Source of the DNA: Bordetella parapertussis
Lineage (GTDB): Bacteria > Pseudomonadota > Gammaproteobacteria > Burkholderiales > Burkholderiaceae_B
Length of the DNA stretch: 64,000 nt
Reading direction: 5' to 3'
Assembly (NCBI GenBank): GCA_945897365.1
Contig: CAMDFD010000001.1
Location: 124,001 to 188,000, forward strand
The notes under the pieces are model-generated. The model ran no database searches, was not told where the DNA came from, and saw only the letters and a program-made list of their open reading frames with translations. Positions 1-8,227 of this stretch are shown piece by piece. The position numbers were made by a program, and so were the translations under genes. Position 1 is the stretch's first letter. Each line of letters starts with the position of its first letter.

Positions 1-1013
1 ATATCCAAGCGGACTACGATGATGAAACGGCGCTGATCAAATTGGCGCAACGCTGCCGGGCCGTGACCACCGAGTTTGAAAACGTTCCCGCTCAAAGTTT
101 GCTGACACTGGCCGCGCATTGTCGCGTGACACCCGGTTCGCATGCGGTCGAGATTGTTCAGGATCGCATTGCAGAAAAAGCGTTTATCGTTAGTCAGGGC
201 GTCGCCGTCGCACCGTATGCCGCGATCCGGGCGGAGTCAGACTTGCGCGCAGTAGGTGCGCATTTATTCCCCGGTATTTTAAAAGTCGCTCGCCTCGGAT
301 ATGACGGTAAAGGCCAGGCGCGCGTGCGCTCGCTCGAGGAAGCGTTGAAAGCGTTCGCTGAGTGTGGTGGCGTGCCTTGCGTGCTCGAAGCCATGCTCGA
401 TCTCAAAGAAGAGCTCTCGGTTGTATTGGCGCGTGGATTAGATGGTCAGTGCGCGGTATTCCCGGTCGCACGCAACGTCCACGAACAAGGTATTTTGGCC
501 GTGACGACCGTCGACACGCAAGCGGTTGCGATGACGGCGCGTGCAACTGAAGCGGCCTTGGCCATCGCGCAAGGCCTCAAATACGAAGGTGTGCTGTGTG
601 TAGAGTTTTTTGTGTTGGGCGATGGCCAGTTGCTTGTCAATGAAATCGCACCGCGTCCTCATAACAGTGGTCATTTCAGCATGAATGCGTGCGTGACGAG
701 CCAGTTCGAACAGCAGGCGCGTGTCATGGTAGGTTTGCCCCTTGGCAGCACGCGTTTGCTCACCCCTGCGGTGATGCTCAATATTTTGGGTGATGTCTGG
801 TATCCTGGCATAGATGATCGACAAGCTGAGCCCAATTGGCAGGATGTCTTAGCCGTGCCGGGTGCATCTTTGCATCTCTATGGCAAGCGCGAAGCGCGTC
901 GTGCGCGCAAGATGGGTCATGTCAATTGCACAGGTGCGACGCTTACTGAGGCGGTCTCACATGCCAATCAAGTGGTGCAGGTTTTGCGTTTGCCCGTTGC
1001 GGCAACGCTTTAA
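1..1013 (+). CDS. purK: 5-(carboxyamino)imidazole ribonucleotide synthase, 5' end missing
   Basis: ATP-grasp enzyme that carboxylates AIR to N5-CAIR in de novo purine synthesis, in the cytoplasm. The reading frame is already open at the window edge (first complete codon at base 3), so the true start and roughly the first 60-70 residues lie outside. The visible part begins just before the conserved TEFENVP segment. It continues with the ATP-grasp signature LKVARLGYDGKGQ, the metal/ATP-binding stretch VNEIAPRPHNSGH and the C-terminal LYGKREARRARKMGH region typical of PurK. The TTG at 42 is internal and not a start. It lies 12 bases ahead of tsaC, an order common in Burkholderiales, where purE usually precedes purK. 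Confidence 0.96.
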   Translation, partial: IQADYDDETALIKLAQRCRAVTTEFENVPAQSLLTLAAHCRVTPGSHAVEIVQDRIAEKAFIVSQGVAVAPYAAIRAESDLRAVGAHLFPGILKVARLGYDGKGQARVRSLEEALKAFAECGGVPCVLEAMLDLKEELSVVLARGLDGQCAVFPVARNVHEQGILAVTTVDTQAVAMTARATEAALAIAQGLKYEGVLCVEFFVLGDGQLLVNEIAPRPHNSGHFSMNACVTSQFEQQARVMVGLPLGSTRLLTPAVMLNILGDVWYPGIDDRQAEPNWQDVLAVPGASLHLYGKREARRARKMGHVNCTGATLTEAVSHANQVVQVLRLPVAATL

Positions 1014-1025
1014 CGCGGTGGCTCA

Positions 1026-2048
1026 GTGACAACAGCCTCTGATCGCGAAATCAATCACGCTGCGCAGGTGTTGCTTCAAGGCGGCTTGGTCGCCTTTCCA
1101 ACCGAGACAGTGTATGGGCTCGGTGCGGACGCGGAGAGTCGCGAGGCGGTAGAGCGGATTTATCAAGCCAAGGGTCGACCCTCTAATCATCCGGTGATTG
1201 TGCATGTGGCCCCCGAGGCGGACTTGTCTTATTGGGCGGCTTCGGTGCCAGATGAAGCGCGCGTCCTGATTGATGCATTTTGGCCAGGGCCTTTGACCTT
1301 GATTCTCAAGCGTGCTGCACATATCTCCGATGTGGTGAGTGGCGGTCAGGATAGCGTGGGTCTGCGTTGCCCTTCGCATCCTGTTGCACAAAGACTGATT
1401 CGTGCGTTTGCTGCGGGTAAGCCCTCGGGTCAGGGTGGCATCGCGGGGCCTTCTGCGAATAAATTCGGTCAAGTCTCGCCTACTCAAGCTTCACACGTAC
1501 GAGATGAGTTTCCCGAACTTGTCGCTGCAGACATGCTAATCCTTGAGGGTGGTTCTAGCGAAGTTGGCATTGAGTCGACCATTATTGATCTGTCGCGTCT
1601 GAGTCAAGGGGTCGGTCCTGTCCTGTTGCGCCCAGGCTACGTGACGACGAAACAAATCTCGCAGGTACTGGATAGGCCTGTTTCCCAACCAGATGCACAG
1701 GCACCCCGTGTATCGGGTGCGCTCAAGTCACATTACGCGCCTCAAACCCCGATCAAACTTGTCACTCGAACAGGGATCATGTCCGCTGCGCTGCAACAGC
1801 TGTCGCATACAACGAAAAAAATAGTGTGTGTCACACACAGCATCGATCAAGATTCACATCCTCAGCATGAAAGCATTGAGTGGGTTTCAATGCCTACTCA
1901 GCCTCAGGCGTATGGATATGCCCTATATGCAACGCTGCGTGCGTTAGATCAGAATCATTATGCTTTTATGCTGTGGGAAGATGTGCCAGATACTCCCGAA
2001 TGGCTGGGAATCAAGGATCGACTTGGGCGAGCCGCCGCAGCCTTTTAA
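1026..2048 (+). CDS. tsaC: L-threonylcarbamoyladenylate synthase, Sua5 type
   Basis: Makes threonylcarbamoyl-AMP from threonine, bicarbonate and ATP, the first step of t6A37 modification of ANN-decoding tRNAs. The 340-residue length indicates the two-domain Sua5 form: an N-terminal YrdC domain with PTETVYGLGADA near residue 27 and GPSANKFGQVSPT near residue 140, then a linker and a C-terminal Sua5 domain ending near DRLGRAAAAF. The start is GTG at 1026, preceded by a GGTGG stretch, 12 bases after the purK stop, so co-transcription with purK is likely. The tcdA gene at 18111 acts later on the same nucleoside. Confidence 0.95.
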   Translation: MTTASDREINHAAQVLLQGGLVAFPTETVYGLGADAESREAVERIYQAKGRPSNHPVIVHVAPEADLSYWAASVPDEARVLIDAFWPGPLTLILKRAAHISDVVSGGQDSVGLRCPSHPVAQRLIRAFAAGKPSGQGGIAGPSANKFGQVSPTQASHVRDEFPELVAADMLILEGGSSEVGIESTIIDLSRLSQGVGPVLLRPGYVTTKQISQVLDRPVSQPDAQAPRVSGALKSHYAPQTPIKLVTRTGIMSAALQQLSHTTKKIVCVTHSIDQDSHPQHESIEWVSMPTQPQAYGYALYATLRALDQNHYAFMLWEDVPDTPEWLGIKDRLGRAAAAF

Positions 2049-2144
2049 GATTAATCATGGTGTACTAGCGGTATCTCTTTTGTTCGGATTGCGATCGTGT
2101 AAAAGAGGCTCACTGTTGAATAGAAGCAAGGAAGGAGTACGTTG

Positions 2145-2927
2145 ATGACAGATGTTCACCAGGATATGCGCGGCAACGACGCACTAGATGGTCAGTGTGC
2201 CTGGGTATTAGGCGCCTCTGGTGCGATAGGCTCTGCAGTGGCTGAGCTGCTTGCGCTGCAAGGTGTCACCGTATGGCTAAGTGGTCGCGATAGAGAGAAA
2301 CTCGATGCGCTACAAGATAGGATCGCACAAGCAGGTGGCCAAGCGAGAGTACGTATCCTGGATGCCACCAGCGCGGACGAGGTGATACATGCTGCACGAG
2401 AGATTGTTCGACAGTCAGGAAAAATAAACATTTTGATCAATTCAACCGCTTCATCGACGTTTGGTGAATTTCTTGATTTGATGGACGATGATTGGGAACG
2501 AACATTTCAAAATAAGTTGATGGTGTATGTGCGCTCGATGCGAGCTGTGTTACCGACGATGATTAAAGCGGGTGAGGGCGTGATCATCAATATTTCTGGT
2601 AAGGCAGGAAAACTGCCTTCGCCTGCACACTTACCTGGCGGGTGCATGAATGCAGCCGTTAATTTATTAACAAAGGGGATCTCTGACCGATACAAGGAAC
2701 AGGGCATTCGGGCGAACACGATTGCACCAGGCCCTATTGCTTCAGACCGTTTTGATGCCTTGGCTGAAAAACTGGTCTCTAGTCCTTCTGCAAATCCGCT
2801 TTTTATGTCTACAAAAGGCACGCCTGAAGATGTCGCCCAAGCGGTCTTGTGGCTGGTGGGCCCGTATGCCAGACACCTTAATGGTATTGTTTTACCCTTA
2901 GATGGTGGGGCGACCCCGACAGTTTGA
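2145..2927 (+). CDS. SDR-family protein lacking the catalytic Tyr/Lys pair
   Basis: Rossmann-fold short-chain dehydrogenase/reductase-type protein of 260 residues. The cofactor loop GASGAIG lies at residues 23-29 and Arg48/Asp49 follow beta-2. The usual NNAG motif reads NSTA (99-102). Ser151 fits the catalytic serine, but where the family has YxxxK this protein has Gly165 and Asn169 (segment PGGCMNAAVNLLTK). It may therefore bind a nucleotide without classical hydride-transfer chemistry, or use other residues. ATG at 2145 is preferred over the in-frame TTG at 2142 because GAAGGAG (2131-2137) sits 7 bases upstream. It heads a likely operon with a Bug protein, a racemase-like protein and an enoyl-CoA hydratase homologue. 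Substrate unknown. Confidence 0.85.
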   Translation: MTDVHQDMRGNDALDGQCAWVLGASGAIGSAVAELLALQGVTVWLSGRDREKLDALQDRIAQAGGQARVRILDATSADEVIHAAREIVRQSGKINILINSTASSTFGEFLDLMDDDWERTFQNKLMVYVRSMRAVLPTMIKAGEGVIINISGKAGKLPSPAHLPGGCMNAAVNLLTKGISDRYKEQGIRANTIAPGPIASDRFDALAEKLVSSPSANPLFMSTKGTPEDVAQAVLWLVGPYARHLNGIVLPLDGGATPTV

Positions 2928-2984
2928 TTTTTTTTACAAAGATAAGAGAGCTCAAAAGAGTCCATATCCAACCAGGAGACTAAT

Positions 2985-3959
2985 ATGAAACGTATTTTCA
3001 AAACACTCTGCGCTGTTGTTATCACAACGTCTGCTTTCGCAAGTGTTGCACTCGCTCAGGATGCTTATCCCTCCAAGGCGATCAAGCTCATCGTACCCTT
3101 GGGGGCAGGCGGTGCGACTGATGTGGTGGCGCGCGTTGTCGCCGCTAAGTTATCGCAGCGGTTGGGGCAGCAAGTCATTGTGGAAAATCGCCCGGGTGCT
3201 GAAGGCGTGATTGGTGTGAACGCGGGTGCCAAGGCGGATCCCGATGGCTATACGCTTGTGCTTGGCTCAAGTACGACCTTAGCGGCTAACTACCAATTGC
3301 GTAAGAGCCTTCCATTTCATCCTATCAACGATCTCGCACCGGTATCGATGGCGTTGAAAGATTTTTATAACGTACTGGTGATTAACCCCAATGTGCCAGC
3401 AAAAAATCTAAAAGAATTTATCGCCTATGCAAAAGAAAACCCTGGCAAGCTGAACTACGGGACCGCGACAGTGGGCTCTAAAATTTGTATGGAAATGTTC
3501 CGTACGATGGCGGGCATTGATCTGAAAATGATTAACTATAAAAGTTCGCCACAAGCACTCAATGACCTGATGGGTGGGCAGCTTCAGATCGTGTGCGAAC
3601 CCGTTGCAACCTCTGTACCCAATATTAAAGCCGATAAGATTCGCTCGATTGGCGTGACGAGTTTGACGCGGGTAGAGCAAGCTCCTGATCTGCCTACTGT
3701 TGCGGAGCTTGGCTTACCAGGCTTTGAGTACAGCGCCTGGGTGGGCGTCTTTGCTCCCGCAAAAACGCCTCAGGCCATTATTGATCGCCTTTCCAAGGAG
3801 ATTGAGATCGTGCTGAAAGACCCAGAAACAGATGCAAAAATTCGTTCCATTGGCGCTGCTCCCATGATTGGTGGATCCAAGCAGCTTGCTGAACTGCTCA
3901 AGCAAGAGATCGCACGAGCCGGAAAAGTTGTCAAAGATGCTGGGATCCAGCCGGAATAA
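2985..3959 (+). CDS. Bug/TctC-family periplasmic solute-binding protein
   Basis: Tripartite tricarboxylate transporter-type binding protein of 324 residues. A Sec signal peptide spans about residues 1-24 (positively charged start, hydrophobic core, cleavage after Ala near SVALAQ). The mature protein opens with YPSKAIKLIVPLGAGGATD, the typical beta-strand and GGxxD loop contacting the ligand carboxylate, and continues with the family's VENRPGAEG and NPGKLNYGT motifs. AGGAGA precedes the ATG. No tctA or tctB genes lie nearby, so it is an orphan receptor that may share a membrane component encoded elsewhere. Its stop overlaps the next start by one base (TAATG), which points to translational coupling. 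Ligand not predictable; the neighbours suggest a carboxylic acid. Confidence 0.93.
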   Translation: MKRIFKTLCAVVITTSAFASVALAQDAYPSKAIKLIVPLGAGGATDVVARVVAAKLSQRLGQQVIVENRPGAEGVIGVNAGAKADPDGYTLVLGSSTTLAANYQLRKSLPFHPINDLAPVSMALKDFYNVLVINPNVPAKNLKEFIAYAKENPGKLNYGTATVGSKICMEMFRTMAGIDLKMINYKSSPQALNDLMGGQLQIVCEPVATSVPNIKADKIRSIGVTSLTRVEQAPDLPTVAELGLPGFEYSAWVGVFAPAKTPQAIIDRLSKEIEIVLKDPETDAKIRSIGAAPMIGGSKQLAELLKQEIARAGKVVKDAGIQPE

Positions 3960-4621
3960 TGATGATGCGTTCACCCCGTATTTTTCTTGTGCATGCCGTT
4001 GACGTTTCGATGGCACCCGCCTCCACAAGTTTCAAACAGCAATGGCCAGAGGCGAACATTATCAATGTGCTCGAGGAGTCATTGGCCATTGATATGTTGG
4101 CCGATGGAAAAATGACCCCTCGAATGATTGAGCGGTTTTCACGACTGGGTCAGTACTGCGTAGACGCGGGCGCCGACGGCATTTTGTTTACATGCTCGGC
4201 ATTTGGCGAAGCCATCAATCATCTCAAAACTCAGCAATCGATTCCAATTCTGACCTCCAACCAAGCGATGTTTGAAGAGTTGCTCGAACGGGGTGGCACG
4301 ATCGCGATGTTAACGACCTTTGGCCCTTCTTTGCAGACGCTGCGCGATGAGCTATCTCAGATGATGCAAGAAAAGGGTGTTGAGGTACAGGTGGATTCTT
4401 TCATGGTGGATGGTGCGCTGGATGCCTTGTTAACCCGTGATCAAGCGCAGCACGATTTTTTGATTGCAGAGCAGATTAATCGACTTAGTCAATATTCAAC
4501 TATCGTACTGGGTCAATTTTCGATGGCGGCTGCGGCAAATCATCCTGCGATTCGCACGCAGGCGCGGGTGATGACCACACCGGACAGTGCTGTTAGAAAG
4601 CTTAAGCAGTCCTTGAATTAA
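3959..4621 (+). CDS. Asp/Glu racemase-superfamily protein with a single active-site Cys
   Basis: 220-residue protein resembling the aspartate/glutamate racemase, hydantoin racemase and arylmalonate decarboxylase superfamily. Two pseudo-symmetric halves are expected, each giving a catalytic thiol. The first is visible as Cys79 in LFTCSAFGEA. At the second site, normally a G-C-T/S motif, the sequence reads LGQFSMA with Ser188. A mono-cysteine arrangement argues against a standard two-base racemase and would suit decarboxylation, isomerisation or binding only. Start ATG at 3959 is coupled to the Bug gene stop. Two further in-frame ATGs follow directly, so the start is uncertain by two codons. 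Context suggests it processes the acid taken up by the Bug protein. Confidence 0.82.
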   Translation: MMMRSPRIFLVHAVDVSMAPASTSFKQQWPEANIINVLEESLAIDMLADGKMTPRMIERFSRLGQYCVDAGADGILFTCSAFGEAINHLKTQQSIPILTSNQAMFEELLERGGTIAMLTTFGPSLQTLRDELSQMMQEKGVEVQVDSFMVDGALDALLTRDQAQHDFLIAEQINRLSQYSTIVLGQFSMAAAANHPAIRTQARVMTTPDSAVRKLKQSLN

Positions 4622-4652
4622 TTTTTAATCTTTTTGTTCAAAGGGTTTTGCC

Positions 4653-5462
4653 ATGCAAAGTTGCTATGATCGTTATACACGCTTGAAGTTTGATCGACCC
4701 CATCCCCGTGTCCTGCGTATCACGCTCGCCTCTCCACTGAAGATGGGTGCGATGGATGCGACGATGCACAGAGAGGTCTCAGAGATCTGGAAAGATGTGG
4801 ATGCCGATCCTTCGGTGTCAGCGATTATCATGACAGGCGAGGGCAGAAACTTCTCGGCGGGCGGTGACTTGAATCACGAGCGCAAAGTGTGTGATGACTA
4901 CGCGCAGCGTATGGAAGCCATGCGCGAAGCGCGTAACCTCGTCAACGGGATGATCAATTGCAGCAAGCCGATCGTGACAGCCGCGCGTGGTTGGGCAGTG
5001 GGTGCCGGCCTTGCTCTGTTGATTTTGGCAGATGTGTCGATTGCATCAAAAGATGCAAAATTTTCAGATGGACATTTGAAAATTGGTATCGCTTCGGGCG
5101 ATCATGCCACGATTATTTGGCCACTATTATGTGGCATGGCCAAAGCCAAGTATTACCTGATGACTGCCGATACCTTTACAGGTGAAGAGGCAGACCGCAT
5201 GAACCTGATTTCGATGGCATTGGATGATGCGGAAGTCGAACAAAAAGCGATCGATATCGCCAGCAAGTTTGCCGACGGCCCTCCTGGCGCGTTGCGTTGG
5301 ACCAAGCACGCTCTCAATAGCTGGTTGCGTCAAGCTGGTCCGATATTCGATGCCTCACTCGCGCTCGAATTTATCGGCATGGCAGGTCCTGAGGGCAAAG
5401 AAGGGATGGATGCCTTCTTGCAAAAACGCCCACCTAATTTTGATCAAGACTTTTCGATTTAG
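4653..5462 (+). CDS. enoyl-CoA hydratase/isomerase (crotonase) family protein
   Basis: 269-residue crotonase-fold protein. The oxyanion-hole segments are visible as NFSAGGDLNH (near residue 67) and GWAVGAGLALLIL (near 110). Relative to rat mitochondrial hydratase, the two catalytic glutamates are absent: the GGCELA motif reads GAGLAL, and the FGQPE motif reads FSDGH. The following GIASGDHATIIWPLL segment resembles a crotonase subgroup with His/Asp near the active site. A simple 2-enoyl-CoA hydratase activity is therefore doubtful, and another crotonase reaction is possible. AAAGGG precedes the ATG. It ends the module that starts at 2145, and a G/C-rich hairpin follows at 5472. Confidence 0.9.
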   Translation: MQSCYDRYTRLKFDRPHPRVLRITLASPLKMGAMDATMHREVSEIWKDVDADPSVSAIIMTGEGRNFSAGGDLNHERKVCDDYAQRMEAMREARNLVNGMINCSKPIVTAARGWAVGAGLALLILADVSIASKDAKFSDGHLKIGIASGDHATIIWPLLCGMAKAKYYLMTADTFTGEEADRMNLISMALDDAEVEQKAIDIASKFADGPPGALRWTKHALNSWLRQAGPIFDASLALEFIGMAGPEGKEGMDAFLQKRPPNFDQDFSI

Positions 5463-5471
5463 TCACAAAAC

Positions 5472-5501
5472 CAGGGGGAGCCTTCGTGCATGTTCCCCCT
5501 G
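5472..5501 (+). terminator. stem-loop after the crotonase gene, possible terminator
   Basis: Perfect 8-base inverted repeat CAGGGGGA / TCCCCCTG separated by 14 bases, starting 10 bases after the stop codon at 5462. On the plus strand it is not followed by a U-run; on the minus strand it is followed by TTTT. Position suits an end of the 2145-5462 transcript, but the missing plus-strand T tract makes intrinsic termination uncertain. Confidence 0.45.
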
Positions 5502-5592
5502 AACGCTCAAGTTCTTGATGCCCTTGTTCTAGACAATCTCTCAATCCCTGCGCGTCGCAATTTGAACATTTAGTTCGAATTGATCTTGATCT

Positions 5593-5622
5593 TTAATGAT
5601 AATGAGTTATTATTATCATTAA
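5593..5622. promoter_or_regulatory. Fur/Zur-type palindrome upstream of the metal-uptake operon
   Basis: Perfect 11-base inverted repeat TTAATGATAAT / ATTATCATTAA around an 8-base centre (5604-5611), about 70 bases before the porin start. Repeats of GATAAT and ATTATC are the signature of Fur-family operators (Fur, Zur, Mur). The downstream ZnuA/ZnuB homologues favour a zinc- or manganese-responsive member, but the motif itself is closer to a Fur box. Predicted effect: repression when metal is plentiful. Confidence 0.7.
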
Positions 5623-5693
5623 TACAGAAGCCAAATTTTCAATATTGGTGTTCTCAATCATCGAGTGTTGTTGAGAGAAAAGAGGAGCTTGTC

Positions 5694-7277
5694 ATGCTTT
5701 TAGTCAGACGTTTAGCCCAACGTTTTGTGATGTTGGCAGCAGTTTCTTTGCCGCTGCTGTCGCCTGTCAGTGCGCAGTCGGTTTCTGCGGCGGATATTGA
5801 GAAGCTGCAGGAAAGTGTACGAGCGATGCGTGAACAATATGAGCAAAGGATTCATTCGCTCGAGCGAAAAATTGAGACATTGGAAAAAGTACAGGCTGTA
5901 AGCCCTCAGCCCGCCACAATAGCGCGCCCAACAACTCCGGCAAAAACAAGTGGGACAGCACAATCGGTGCCAACGAACACTGCCGTGATGACCAGTTCAA
6001 ACTCCCCTACGCAGCCAGTCATTGGTCAAGCGGGTGACTTAACTCCCATCCCGCAGCAAGCACGTGTCGTGACACGCAACCCTCCCTCATCGTTGGGTTC
6101 CGGTATCACTCTACCGAAGATAGGTGCGGTGACACCTGAAATTTCATTGATATTGGACGGCAAATATTCGGCACAGAGTCAAAATCCAGAATCTTTTCGC
6201 CGAGGATTCATACCTTCTGGAGGAGAGAGTGTGGCTCGCGGTTTCAGTCTAGGTGAAACTGAATTTGCAATCGCGGGAACCGTCGACAACTTATTCAGAG
6301 CAGAAGCCAGATTGGTCCTTGGCCAAGAGGGTTCTGAGTTTCATGTTGCACTTGAGGAGGCCTTTTTTGAGACAATCAATTTACCTGTTGGCATAAAAGT
6401 CAAAGGCGGTAAGTTCTTTTCAAATGTCGGCTACCTCAACAACAAGCATCCTCATGCGTGGGATTTTGTGGATCTCCCCCTGGTCTACAAGGCCTTCTTT
6501 GGTGGGCAGCTGAACAATACGGGCGCACAGCTTTCATGGGTAGCCCCGACAGACAAGATTTATATCAGACTAGGCGCGGAACTCGGGCAGGGTATGCATT
6601 ATCCGAATAGCGATAATTTCAATCAAAATAAACCAAGACTAGGTACGTTTTATGCCAAAGCAGGTGGTGACTTTAATGAGTCTTCATCTTGGCTCGGTGG
6701 ATTGTCATTTGTATCTGCTTCCACAGGCGATAGACCGAATATCTCCGTTTTTAATGACAATGCAGACTCCTTCGATTTCACGGGAAATACAAATATCGTG
6801 ATTGCAGATTTTGTTTATAAATGGGCGCCAAATGGAAACCCAAGTAGACAAAATTTCAAATTACAAGGAGAAGCTTTTTGGAATACACAAAAGGGATCAG
6901 CAGCCCTTTCAGGACAGGGACCCTTTGGAAATTGTGAGGCACCCTGTCTAGGTCAATCATACACAAACACACAGAGTGGCTTTTATGTCCAGGCGATTTA
7001 CCAGTTCATGCCAAGGTGGCGTGTAGGTTATCGCTTTGATCAATTATTCGCAGGCAATTCCAACTATGGATTCAGTCCAGGCACATTGGAGGGCACGCCA
7101 ATTGAGCCGTGGAATCCAACACGGAATACGCTGATGTTGGATTGGGCAAATTCAGAAAATTCGATGCTCCGATTGCAGCTTGCGAGAGACACGGTGTATG
7201 GACCCAATATGCCGAATAATCAAATCTATCTTCAGTACATCATGAGCCTCGGAGCCCATGGTGCGCATCGTTTTTAA
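5694..7277 (+). CDS. coiled-coil outer-membrane porin of a metal-uptake operon
   Basis: 527-residue predicted outer-membrane protein. The start at ATG 5694, with AGAGGAGC upstream, gives a clear signal peptide ending near SPVSAQ; the longer open frame from 5580 would run through the Fur-type palindrome. After the signal comes a short coiled coil (about residues 35-68, SVRAMREQYEQRIHSLERK) and a Pro/Thr/Ser-rich linker to about residue 140. A beta-barrel region follows, rich in alternating aromatic and polar residues and ending in Phe, the usual C-terminal residue of barrel proteins. The coiled-coil-plus-barrel layout resembles DcaP/OprO-like trimeric porins. It lies 11 bases before the ZnuA-like gene, so a role in passage of metal or a metal chelate across the outer membrane is inferred, not shown. 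Confidence 0.8.
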   Translation: MLLVRRLAQRFVMLAAVSLPLLSPVSAQSVSAADIEKLQESVRAMREQYEQRIHSLERKIETLEKVQAVSPQPATIARPTTPAKTSGTAQSVPTNTAVMTSSNSPTQPVIGQAGDLTPIPQQARVVTRNPPSSLGSGITLPKIGAVTPEISLILDGKYSAQSQNPESFRRGFIPSGGESVARGFSLGETEFAIAGTVDNLFRAEARLVLGQEGSEFHVALEEAFFETINLPVGIKVKGGKFFSNVGYLNNKHPHAWDFVDLPLVYKAFFGGQLNNTGAQLSWVAPTDKIYIRLGAELGQGMHYPNSDNFNQNKPRLGTFYAKAGGDFNESSSWLGGLSFVSASTGDRPNISVFNDNADSFDFTGNTNIVIADFVYKWAPNGNPSRQNFKLQGEAFWNTQKGSAALSGQGPFGNCEAPCLGQSYTNTQSGFYVQAIYQFMPRWRVGYRFDQLFAGNSNYGFSPGTLEGTPIEPWNPTRNTLMLDWANSENSMLRLQLARDTVYGPNMPNNQIYLQYIMSLGAHGAHRF

Positions 7278-7288
7278 GCGAATCTTCA

Positions 7289-8218
7289 ATGAAACTAAAT
7301 CGAATGTCGCTTAAATGGCTCGTGACTTTTACAGTCATTCTTTGCTGTCTTTTTCCTCAGGCAAGCCGCGCTACGCTCAATGTTTTTGCCACGGTACCAG
7401 AGTGGGGTGCACTTGCACAAATGCTAGGTAAGGATAAAGTAAAGGTTTTCATTGCAACCACTGCACTGCAAGACCCTCATCAAATACAGGCCCGTCCCTC
7501 ATTGCTTGCAAGAGCAAGAACGACAGATTTGTTGATTGCGACGGGAGCAGACCTTGAGGCAGGCTGGCTTCCTGTTCTGCAGCGCGACGCGGGAAACCCT
7601 AAAATTCTTCCTGGCCAGCTTGGTATGTTGGAGGCAGCAAGCTATGTGCAAGTGCTCGATATCAATAGTGCGCCAGATCGTAGTATGGGACACGTTCATG
7701 CCTCAGGGAATCCACATATCCAGACCGATGCGCGAAATTTCATACCGATCGCCCGTGCCATGACGGAACGGTTGATAATTTTAGATCCTCAAAATACGAC
7801 TCACTATCAAGAGCAATTACAGATATTTTTGACGACTTGGTCAAAAAATATTGAACGTTGGCAAAGCCAAGCTAGACCCTTGATCGGCGCAAAAGTATGG
7901 GTTCAACATGATGCGTTCAGATACATGAATGAATGGCTTGGTTTGGATCAGGTCGGCGTGCTTGAGATCGTGCCGGGCGTAGATCCATCTGTCACACAAC
8001 TGAGTACGATTTTAAAAAAGCAGTCTGAAATCAACGCCAAAATGGTGTTGTCACCCGTGTATCTCAATCAGAACGCAACGAAATGGCTCAGCGAAAAAGC
8101 AAATATCCCTTCAGTTATTTTGCCATTCACAGTCGGCGGAAATAATGAGTCGAGAACCTTGGAGACACTGTTTGATGACACGATCCGGCGGTTATTGCAG
8201 GCTTGGAATCGTGGATAG
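7289..8218 (+). CDS. ZnuA-like metal ABC transporter binding protein
   Basis: 309-residue cluster A-I periplasmic metal-binding protein (ZnuA/MntC/TroA family). A signal peptide covers about residues 1-28. The mature part starts LNVFATVPEWGALAQMLG. Candidate metal ligands are His in DPHQIQARPS, His in SGNPHIQTDARN, His in VWVQHDAFRYMNEWLG, and an acidic residue near EIVPGVDPS. The His-rich charged loop usual in ZnuA is only hinted at (MGHVHASGNPH). It shares an operon with the upstream porin and the permease 9 bases downstream. Zinc is the first guess; manganese cannot be excluded. Confidence 0.88.
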   Translation: MKLNRMSLKWLVTFTVILCCLFPQASRATLNVFATVPEWGALAQMLGKDKVKVFIATTALQDPHQIQARPSLLARARTTDLLIATGADLEAGWLPVLQRDAGNPKILPGQLGMLEAASYVQVLDINSAPDRSMGHVHASGNPHIQTDARNFIPIARAMTERLIILDPQNTTHYQEQLQIFLTTWSKNIERWQSQARPLIGAKVWVQHDAFRYMNEWLGLDQVGVLEIVPGVDPSVTQLSTILKKQSEINAKMVLSPVYLNQNATKWLSEKANIPSVILPFTVGGNNESRTLETLFDDTIRRLLQAWNRG

Positions 8219-8227
8219 TACAAGGGC

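Noticed and set aside
438..824. 128-residue minus-strand frame inside purK
   Set aside because: Antisense to conserved ATP-grasp coding and lacks its own signals.
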